Shown here piece after piece: positions 56,573 to 64,000 of a DNA stretch of 64,000 nt. The notes beneath the pieces were generated by a model. The model was not told where the DNA came from. It saw only the letters and a list, made by a program, of their open reading frames with translations, and did not search any database. The first letter of the stretch is position 1; the number at the start of each line of letters is the position of its first letter. The position numbers were made by a program, and so were the translations under genes. This stretch comes from Zymoseptoria tritici IPO323 (taxonomy: Eukaryota > Ascomycota > Dothideomycetes > Mycosphaerellales > Mycosphaerellaceae), in NCBI RefSeq assembly GCF_000219625.1, contig NC_018217.1:1860001-1924000 (forward strand), written 5' to 3'.

Positions 56573-57132
56573 GTCAGACGAACGTGTTGTTTTGGCATGA
56601 TCTGATCGCTGCCCAGACCAACGTAGACAACATCTGCATCTACCCGCACATTTCGACCATCGAAGCATGCGACCCGATTCAGTCTCTTATGGTCATATGC
56701 ATACGCAATGTGCAAGGGAGCCAGCTAGGTGACGATACGTTTGCTACCAGTATCTACCGCTAAAGCTCCACCTACTGCCACTCAACCCTAACCAGCGGCG
56801 TCGAATCAATCCCCTCCCTTAGTATCAGTATTGGCCTTCGTATAACAAACGATGACTTCGTCTTCAACGGCAACAGACCCTCTTCGAGACAACATCGGAT
56901 CGAGACGAGGTCGAAAATATAAACACCAATAGATTGACCGCTGTCTCCCAACTCTGGTAGCAAGTGAGTCTTGTTGACGCACAATCACGGACGCACACCT
57001 ACAAGACTCAAGACACTTGGCGTGACATGTGGTTCATTGAAGGGCCGTTCTCTGTTTGCAGAATCCAAGGAATCGTCGGGACGCCTTGGCTTTGCGTAGT
57101 GGTAGCCGGGTCTGTCTGCCGGCACGATATTC
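56573..57132. other. No supported gene
   Basis: Holds the 3' flank of the dioxygenase gene. A minus-strand stretch at 56772-56984 reads GQSIGVYIFDLVSIRCCLEE and may be a fragment of something, but no family is recognised. Confidence 0.35.
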
Positions 57133-58044
57133 TTATTCTGTTTGCTCATCAATCAGCCAAAGAAAACAGTCGTAGGGAGAAGTGGACCTCACAGGCCAGT
57201 GCGTCGTGCCCTTGCGCAGATCGAAAATCTCGCTCTTTGTCTTCAGGTCCTCGTCGCTCATTCGGCTGCGCGGACAATAACAGACGTACGCGGCGAATCT
57301 TGTCTGGCTCTGTGTTGGAGTGCAGTTCCAGTGAATGGTGCGACTGTCCCAGAGAATCAAATCGCCGGCATTTGCGCAGATTTTTACTTGTTTGCAGCCT
57401 TGACGATGATACCACGCAACATCCTCTGGCAGAAAGTTGTAGCCATTTTCGGCCAGGCCGGAATCCTGATGGGCTCTGAAGCCCCCTGTCGAGTCAAAGT
57501 GCTCGGTGTGCAGCTTGTGTGAACCGGAAAGCACAACCAATCCCCCATCTAGGGGACCATTTGGCGCAATGTTGGCGATGCCTTGGTAAAGTTCTAGCTT
57601 GTCAATGGTCCGAGGGTTCTGATCAATGTGTGGCCATGGCTTCGTCGCCGCAATATCTGTCCGACCAACTTCCGGGTTGACGGGTAAAGAGATATTGATG
57701 CCGTCAAACGAGGCGATAAGATCGTCTGTTCCCCAGACTTGAGAGAAGACTTTCAAAATGCCCGGGTGAGAGCGGATCCTCCACACGAAGGCTTCGTGGT
57801 TGACACAATAGCGGTTGTAGAGACCTCTGTCATGGCCGTACGGAAGATGCTCGGCTGTCCAAGTGCTTCGATCATCCCGCCTGAAGCCATGGGAAGCCGA
57901 CTCGAGCCACTCCCAAGCCTGCTCGACGAACTCGTCGCATGATGGTTTGGGCAGGACGTTGGGCACGACCACAAAGCCGTCTTGTTCGAGGTCTTGTAGA
58001 AATTGTGGCTTCGGGATAAGGTCTGCAAGCTCGGGCTCAGTCAT
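57133..58044 (-). CDS. Phytanoyl-CoA dioxygenase (PhyH)-like Fe(II)/2-oxoglutarate oxygenase
   Basis: Open, intron-free CDS of 303 aa, start MTEPELADLIPKPQF. Double-stranded beta-helix features: DGFVVVPNVLPKPSCDEFVE at the start, iron-binding H-x-D at H139/D141 (PWPHIDQNP), GGLVVLSGSHKLHTEHF, AGDLILWDSRTIHWN with distal H238, and R249 in QTRFAAYVCYCPRS, probably for 2-oxoglutarate. All expected iron ligands are present, so it is probably active. Family members hydroxylate fatty acyl-CoAs or small-molecule intermediates; in fungi they are common in biosynthetic clusters. It lies about 1.1 kb from the UstYa-like gene on the same strand, so a tailoring role there is plausible but inferred. Confidence 0.82.
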   Translation of the reverse strand: MTEPELADLIPKPQFLQDLEQDGFVVVPNVLPKPSCDEFVEQAWEWLESASHGFRRDDRSTWTAEHLPYGHDRGLYNRYCVNHEAFVWRIRSHPGILKVFSQVWGTDDLIASFDGINISLPVNPEVGRTDIAATKPWPHIDQNPRTIDKLELYQGIANIAPNGPLDGGLVVLSGSHKLHTEHFDSTGGFRAHQDSGLAENGYNFLPEDVAWYHRQGCKQVKICANAGDLILWDSRTIHWNCTPTQSQTRFAAYVCYCPRSRMSDEDLKTKSEIFDLRKGTTHWPVRSTSPYDCFLWLIDEQTE

Positions 58045-59117
58045 GTTGTTTTCCTCGACTCGTGATGATGATGATGAGATGCCGGATCGCAGGTGTTGTC
58101 AACGACGCGTGCCTCACAGTGCATAGATAGAACTAAGCATCCTTGTCGCGCACGCCAATGCCCGATCAGATGCGGAGGCGCGGCAAAGCGGCCAAGCTTC
58201 GTGGACCGTCAAAGTGAGGGGAAACCTTGCAAATAAAGTGTGCAAGGAGGAAGGATTATCAAGATGTTGTTACGACGGTGCCTGATTTGACGAAGCTCCG
58301 CCGGGACGTCGGCCTCGAAGGGCCTTTGGAGCCTCACGCACCAGCTGTGCAAAACCGGCGGCATCGACACCGCTCTTCAAGATGTGAAGAGTGCGGGGTG
58401 ATGTGGAAGCGGAACAAGTGATGGTTGGGGTGTTGAGAAAGGACCCTCAGGCTTCCAGGTTACCTTCGCGGTCATGTGATCCTGAGCCTCAGGCATCCAC
58501 TCGAAGAAATTCTTTGCGCACTTCCGTCAGCACAGCGAAGACAGGGCGGACTCGCAGTCGCTTGTGCTCTCAGCCTCCCGCAGCGCCTCTGGGACAAAGA
58601 CACCGTCGATCAAGATCCGAAGAACGCCCTTGAAATAATCACGTTTCATTCGTGACCGCCTCTGCAGCAGTCGTCGATGAAGAGTCCTGCCAACGATAGC
58701 CTCCAAATTTTCCCATCCGGACGAACACTCAATTCGTCCCATTATTAGAGGGTACCTTCAGCGGCTCTGCCTTCGTTGCGTCAGCCTCATCAATGTTTAT
58801 CTGGCCTTCGTTGCGTCAGCCTCATCAATGTTTATCTGGCCACAAGCTCATATTTAACAAGGTTTGCGCAGATAGCAGAGATCCGAAGTCTTGACATCTT
58901 TCCACGTCCGTCATAATGCTGGATCTCGCGGGCCGTGACTGGCTGGCAACTTCGCAATCATTCGCAGGACCTGGACAACGTGGACTGCAATTGCGCGCTT
59001 GACGACATTCTCATGATCGATGAGCCTTAGCAGCTATGCCACGGGCTTTCCGATATAGTGCACGAGCTTTGGAGCAAGACTCTGAATTGATGTACGTTCC
59101 AAAGTAACACATTGCAT
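58045..59117. other. Intergenic between dioxygenase and UstYa-like gene
   Basis: Promoter side of the dioxygenase gene and 3' flank of the oxidase gene. A minus-strand stretch at 58527-58742 could be a small exon (MGRIECSSGWENLEAIVGRT), but no gene could be built. Contains the tandem duplication at 58769. Confidence 0.4.
58769..58838. repeat. 35-bp perfect tandem duplication
   Basis: The unit starting GCCTTCGTTGCGTCAGCCTC occurs twice head to tail without change, suggesting recent slippage or duplication. Confidence 0.85.
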
Positions 59118-60337
59118 TCAAATTGATGGAAAATGATCTTTCGGGTTCCGCTGTACCCGAGGCAAGCCATCCATATCATTCCGACCCCAATCCCCAGCCT
59201 CGACGTGCTGGAAGTTGAGTTTCTTCCACGTGCCAATGTTGTCAAGGAGGGTTACAGCGTGGTCGGGGATTGGTATCTCCTTTTGATGCGGTGGCTTCGT
59301 AGCATTCAACATCACATTCAATTGTTCTTCATTCATTTGATGCTCGTCTCTGTATCGAATGATGTCGTCCCATCGTCGGCATTGTCGGTCGATTGTGAAG
59401 TATGGATACGGCATTTTCTGATGCTGAGACCACACTAGAGGCGAGAGGTCGAGGGAGGCTGTACACATGAGCTCTTGACGGATCATGTCGAGGCAGTGGT
59501 AGAAATGTGACCAGTCTACGCGGGCAAGAGTCAGCAGGATGGATATGATGACTTGCACACTCGGCTTGGAATATTCGAAATGCCGGAAGAGTGATACTTG
59601 TCTGACCAAGTAATGCAGTGGCTTCACTTACATAGAGGGTTGAATGGCCTCATGAACCTTGATCACTAGTCAGCTTCGACAGTTTTGTGAGTTATCAAAG
59701 TGGTCTCACTCGTAGTAGTCCAGGAACGCGGCTTTGCGCAAGTAGTTGAGGCAATGGACGAGATGAAAGGCATTTATCTCCGCCATGTACGTTTCGCCGG
59801 TCGGGTCGCCGAGCCACTGGGCGCCCGTTTCAGGATCCAAACCGCTCTTTATCCAATCTTCTTTGGAGACGAAGATCCGATTTGCGTGGCCGCCCAGAAG
59901 ATCGTCCCAAGCTGCGTCGGTCTCGGGTGAGGGATCCTGGCGGAAGATATTGCTGTCGTTCCACCAGAGCTCTCCGTCAACTCTGACGTGCTCCGTATCG
60001 AGGCTAATGTCGTTGTAGATTGGTGCTAGGCGTTGTCGATCAGCACTTGCCAAACGTGTGCATGCAGATATGCATTTGACCCACAATACCAGCTGATCGA
60101 GGCAATACGATCCTTGGCAGGAAAACTCTCGATAGACACGCTGTATCTCGCGGCAGTCCATGCGAGTATAGCGGTCGTAACCAAGCTCAATGTCCATGCC
60201 AGATATAAATGCGTGCGTGGAATCGAAATTCGTCTCGGGCGCAACGGACTGTCCGGCAGAAGGCCCTCGGATTCCAGTTTGTTGTCTGATGATGAAGAGC
60301 GGGAGGCACCATCGTTCTCCTCGTTGTAAGGATACAT
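59118..60337 (-). CDS. UstYa/DUF3328-family oxidase (4 exons)
   Basis: Exons 60085-60337, 59710-60025, 59632-59657 and 59118-59515; introns 60026-60084 (GTGGGT...CTAG), 59658-59709 (GTGAGA...GCTGAC...AAG) and 59516-59631 (GTAAGT...GCTGAC...GTAG). Phases match and the product is 330 aa. N-terminal cytosolic tail rich in Ser/Asp, one transmembrane helix at about 44-62 (LYLAWTLSLVTTAILAW), then the lumenal domain with EVDAAW-like ETDAAWDDLL and the two family motifs HLVHC (about 172) and HFYHC (about 201). These HxxHC motifs are thought to bind copper. Family members make macrocyclic ether or C-C bonds at Tyr/Phe residues of dikaritin RiPPs in the secretory pathway. The precursor gene lies 2.2 kb away on the other strand. 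The first donor is the least certain boundary. Confidence 0.82.
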
Positions 60338-62553
60338 TTGGCAAGAGTGAGGCAGTTGGATCTCGAACGTGTCGATGGTGAGGATGTATCGGCGGAAGTA
60401 GTGATTCGAACAGCAGAAGAGGAGGTTGTTGCGCTTGGAGTCAAACAAACCAACAAGGGAGCGGAATATCATCCACGTGCAATACACGATAGGCCCGTCG
60501 CTGTCCTCGAAAGCTCTGGCTTACCCACGCAGAAGACCAGGACCATAGGCCCGTTTGATCCCAGAACTCACATGAGCGACTCCTCACCGGGCCAGTTTCC
60601 AAAGGGATGACCCTGGCCTCCCGGCTTGGTTGGGAATCGAACGCCCACCAAGCTCTTACAACACGATAACTCAGCGACGAATGCGCGAATGGTCTCAAAA
60701 ATTGCATCGAAAGACAAGCACGAGCTGCCGCTATCTGTCTAGCAAGATTTGAGCAATATCAGCAAGGCGTTGTCGAGGATCAGGCGTTTGAAGTGCCGTC
60801 GGTGTGAAATGGAGAACCTAGTCTAGCCGCAATCTGCCGCAGTTTACCCGTCACCAAAAGCTTCTTTCAGCGTCACTGCTTCACACGACGAACCTGGAAT
60901 GTTGTTCTCCAGGGATGTTGCGAGGAATCACCCCAATCGGTGTCAGAACGAGCTCCACGTGCAACCCTTCGAGTCCGTATTATATCACCGGCAGGGATAT
61001 TGTCACGTACCCCAACAAGGAGGCGCTACCTCAAGGTCCTTATCAAGCACAAGCGCTGGGCAAGTCAGATCGAGCCAACCACCAGTGAGCTTGTTTGGAC
61101 CGTCGTGGATTGAATGTATACAGTTGTCGTGGATCGGATGACCTCGAGTAAGATCTATTTCCAACTGGATGCTCTACGAGGTTGGCTGATTCTGACTGTT
61201 TTCGACTTTACAGGCAATATTCTGGCAGAATCCCGCCGGAACATCGAGAATGTGTCCCTTTCGGTGTCATCAGTTCCGTGGATCATCCACGGGTTTCCCG
61301 CTAGATATGATCCCTACCCTGCATACAGGAATTAGTGGCCGCTCCTTGAAGCGTTTCCGCGCCAATCTCAGCTCCAGAAATCGTCGATACTTGCCCAAAA
61401 AGTGTATCGAAAGCCATTCCTGTATGCAGGATAGGGATTGTAGGTGGATCCTGCTGAAGCCCAGTCTGTCGTGGATTGTATCGTACCCCAAATACAATCC
61501 ACGACGACCCAACAAGCTCACTGGATCGAGCCAACCGCAACCTGTCTTTCAACAAACATGATGCTAGGACTCGTTGCCTGATTCCGGCACTGATTCCCAT
61601 GCAGATGTTCCCCACAATCTCACCTGTTCATAGAGGAAGGCACCATCAACCACGTCGTACGTTCATGAGACTCTCAACGGAGCAACATTATCGTACGTAG
61701 AAGAAGCTCTACTGCTGACGGATAGTATCGACCGATATGAGCGCCCGGGATACGCCGAGTCTGCGAAGAGTCCTGAGACAGACGGTACGCGATCTTGAGG
61801 CAACAGAGACTACAGCCTATGGACTGCATCTGCATACGGGATGTAGTGCTCCCGTGACACAGCTATAACGCGATCGATGACTCCCTTCGGCTAGGCATCG
61901 ATGGGGTTGGCGTTAAGGTACCACTTTGTGCTTTTGGCCCAAAGTTTGTGGAAGGGATAAAAATGCCTCATTGACCTTCTGTGTGTCAGGTACGTCGCTC
62001 CACTTGATATCCATCTGTCTCCACGTGGGATGTCTTCCTAACGTAGCTCGCGCACTAACCCCGGGATGACTCGCTTATGATCATCGCTAGGCGTCGTTTC
62101 ACATTGAGCACACCCGAGACACTACGAAGCTCACCATGTATGTGTTGCAGTGCGGGCCCATGAACGTGGACGGAGACTTGCATCACTTGATCATCGAAGT
62201 TCATGACTACAGTCCCACGTGCTGGGGATCGAGGCGAAAATGGACAATGGGTCCGACAACCCGGCAACGTCGAGCGTTTACCGACATGCAAGCGAACAAA
62301 TCCCTGGGCTCGAGGCTGTTGACGGAACACGAAACGTGCTCTTGCTCTCCAATGAGAAGATTCACTACATCCACGTGCAGGTCACATTGATCTCGGTGTT
62401 TTGTCCCCCGCACAATGCTGTCAATCGATTCCAGTCTGTACCGTGTGCCGGTCTCTAAATACAAAGGCAGTGTCCATCAAGAACGGTCGAATTCCTCAAG
62501 CCTTTCTCCAAACCACACACAGACAGATACTACGTCGATTCCAACTCGTCACA
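60338..62553. promoter_or_regulatory. Divergent intergenic region between UstYa-like and precursor genes
   Basis: Shared promoter region of about 2.2 kb. No convincing CDS: the ORFs seen do not agree with splice sites or known families. It contains the nested inverted repeats at 61081-61524. CACGTG-type or CCACGTG strings recur (about 60475, 62023, 62216, 62369), which may be bHLH-type sites but are not proof of regulation. Confidence 0.4.
61081..61524. repeat. Nested inverted repeats
   Basis: Outer arms 61081-61112 (AGTGAGCTTGTTTGGACC, then GTCGTGGATTG) and 61495-61524 are inverted with a few mismatches. Inner arms 61310-61332 (ATCCCTACCCTGCATACAGG) and 61416-61438 are inverted with one mismatch. 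A perfect GTGGATCATCCAC palindrome sits at about 61279. Confidence 0.65.
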
Positions 62554-63338
62554 ATGCAGATCAAGATGCAGCTCCTCTCTCTGGTACTGATCCCGCTCAT
62601 CGTTGATGCAGCTGCCATTCGTAAGGATCGGTCACGAATCGCCCATGCTCTTGAAGACGTACTAATCACTCAACAGCAAAGCCTGTGGAAAGTCGCGCTC
62701 TCCAAGGAAGCAATGCCGAGGCCAAGCGAGATGAGGCATACGACTATCCCCGAGACAGCGGCTACTCGTTCATCACCAAGCCGGAAGAGGAGACCGAGCA
62801 GAAGGTCAAGGCCAAGCGAGATGAGGCATACGACTACCCTCGAGACAGCGGCTACTCGTTCATCACCAAGCCGGAAGAGGAGACCGAGCAGAAGGTCAAG
62901 GCCAAGCGAGATGAGGCATACGACTACCCTCGAGACAGCGGCTACTCGTTCATCACCAAGCCGGAAGAGGAGACTAAGGACAAGGCCAAGGCCAAGCGAG
63001 ATGAGGCATACGACTACCCTCGAGACAGCGGATACTCGTTCATCACCAAGCCGGAAGAGGAGACCGAGCAGAAGGTCAAGGCCAAGCGAGATGAGGCATA
63101 CGACTACCCTCGAGACAGCGGCTACTCGTTCATCACCAAGCCGGAAGAGGAGACCGAGCAGAAGGCCAAGGCCAAGCGGGATGAGGCCTACGACTACCCC
63201 CGAGACAGCGGCTACTCTTTCATCACCAAGCCGGAAGAGGAGACTGAACAGAAAGCCAAGCGAGACGAGGCATACGACTACCCTCGCGACAGCGGCTACT
63301 CCTTCATCACCAAGCCGGAAGAGGAAGCCCAGCAGTAA
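62554..63338 (+). CDS. Secreted Kex2-repeat precursor, dikaritin-type RiPP precursor candidate
   Basis: Exon 1 62554-62620, intron 62621-62676 (GTAAGG ... GTACTAATC ... CAACAG, an ideal fungal intron), exon 2 62677-63338; 242 aa. ATG follows CACA and gives a signal peptide MQIKMQLLSLVLIPLIVDAA. A short leader ends NAEAKR. Then come seven repeats, each starting after Lys-Arg (KR codons at 62724, 62814, 62904, 62994, 63084, 63174, 63258), with core DEAYDYPRDSGYSFITKP followed by an acidic EEETEQK-type spacer. Units are 90 bp, the sixth 84 bp. The Tyr-rich core, Kex2 sites and neighbouring UstYa-like oxidase match the layout of UstA-type precursors. The core peptide that is cyclised cannot be fixed from sequence; Y-D-Y-P and G-Y-S-F are candidates. 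A KEP-type secreted repeat peptide without cyclisation is the alternative. Confidence 0.85.
62724..63323 (+). repeat. Seven in-frame 90-bp coding repeats
   Basis: Copies are nearly identical in DNA, including synonymous positions; variation is mostly in the spacer (VKA, AKA, KDKAKA). Such uniformity suggests ongoing homogenisation by unequal crossing-over or gene conversion. Confidence 0.9.
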
Positions 63339-63870
63339 ACAGCTGGAGGTCCCAAGGAGACGAGCTTCAACAGCAGGGAGTTTTGGGAAATTGTGCAGCT
63401 AGCGGCCCGTGATCGTGGATGGGCTGCAGAATGAACACGCGAGCTTCAACAGCCGTACGCTTTCATACATCGCAAGTCACTAGTCAGTCGTTTCGATAGT
63501 TGTCGATATCCCAACAGTCATTTCCCGTCTGGCGTTAGAGCACAGCATTGTCCAGACATACTTGAAGACAGAAGTTCGTAGACATGCATCCCGATCGGAA
63601 CGAAAGTTGGCGGGCTTCAATTCGTCGATGGTGACCAGCGATGAGACTTTGAAAAGCGTTCGCAGCCAAGCACGATGCGAGTGAAAGTGCGATGATCGAA
63701 TTGACGGCATATCAAGCCCGAACCACGCAAAAAGGACGCCCAATATCGCTTCCTCCACAATCCTTCTCACAAAAGGTTCGCGCCAACGACCACAGCGCAA
63801 CCGCGTCGAAGTCGTCTTTCGATCCCACATCGAGATCCCATTACGAGCAACTTGGGCAAACCCAGGCACC
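63339..63870. other. No supported gene
   Basis: 3' flank of the precursor gene and of the partial gene at the right edge. A 166-codon minus-strand ORF at 63480-63980 overlaps that gene in another frame and lacks any known motif. Confidence 0.4.
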
Positions 63871-64000
63871 TCAGTGGCCCGCGGCGTCCTCATCGAGTTC
63901 GCCCTTGGGCTGGTCCTCAGGATGAGCATCACGTCGGACCCGGCCACCACCTTCGCCGCCGTTGTCGAATGCGCCTCCAAATCCAGGGACCGGATTTTCT
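63871..64000 (-). CDS. C-terminal end of an unidentified gene, cut by window edge
   Basis: A minus-strand frame enters at the right edge and ends at TGA 63871-63873. The visible 42 residues are Gly/Asp/Glu-rich: GFGGAFDNGGEGGGRVRRDA then EDQPKGELDEDAAGH. The composition looks like a hydrophilic protein tail. It may be another member of the locus, but nothing identifies it. Confidence 0.4.
   Translation of the reverse strand, partial: ENPVPGFGGAFDNGGEGGGRVRRDAHPEDQPKGELDEDAAGH

Noticed and set aside
62401..63402. A 333-codon Arg/Ser-rich plus-strand ORF across the precursor repeats
   Set aside because: It is the repeats read in another frame. The accepted frame has a signal peptide, ideal intron and Kex2 sites.
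63480..63980. 166-codon minus-strand ORF as a gene
   Set aside because: No recognisable features, and the overlapping frame from the right edge has a more natural protein-tail composition.

Overview
The window looks like nuclear DNA of a filamentous ascomycete. Short introns carry GT/AG ends and CTAAC- or CTGAC-type branch points. There are Fot1/pogo, Ty3/gypsy-chromovirus and Tad1-like elements with heavy C-to-T decay of the repeat-induced point mutation (RIP) type, HET-domain and fungal transcription-factor relics, and a UstYa-type oxidase beside a Kex2-repeat precursor. A plant-associated Dothideomycete is my best guess; that is inference only.

Left arm (1-7.4 kb) is housekeeping: the 5' part of an unrecognised mitochondrial protein gene (minus), an intact AFG2-type AAA ATPase (plus) and RNase H2 subunit B (minus). 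Then comes a three-exon cysteine-rich secreted-protein candidate (minus) and a decayed Thr-rich ORF.

7.4-37.3 kb: a five-exon gene for a 20-cysteine secreted protein has its second intron split by a pogo/Fot1-like transposon (46-bp TIRs, TA duplication). That transposon is filled like a Russian doll. A chromovirus (B, 329-bp LTRs, TSD TTACC) sits in the transposase. A second, very large LTR element (C, 274-bp LTRs) sits inside an antisense accessory ORF of B. A full-length Tad1-like LINE sits inside the RNase H of C. A SINE-like non-autonomous element, sharing the LINE 3' end, also sits in the pogo element. All levels have target-site duplications I could read directly.

37.3-44.1 kb is a mixed region: two more small secreted cysteine-rich candidates, then relics of a fungal-specific transcription factor, an amidohydrolase and a HET-domain protein.

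44.1-56.3 kb: the HET relic is split by a TIR element (F, perfect 43-bp TIRs, 9-bp TSD). F is split by chromovirus E (378-bp LTRs, TSD GCGAT), which is split by a second SINE-like copy. E and B belong to one family, and both carry the same kind of antisense accessory ORF with a CxxC...CxxC domain.

56.6-64 kb is the most interesting functional region. It holds a phytanoyl-CoA-dioxygenase-like enzyme, a four-exon UstYa/DUF3328-type oxidase with two HxxHC motifs, and a secreted precursor made of seven near-identical Tyr-rich repeats each preceded by a Lys-Arg Kex2 site. Together these look like a dikaritin-type RiPP locus. A further gene runs off the right edge.
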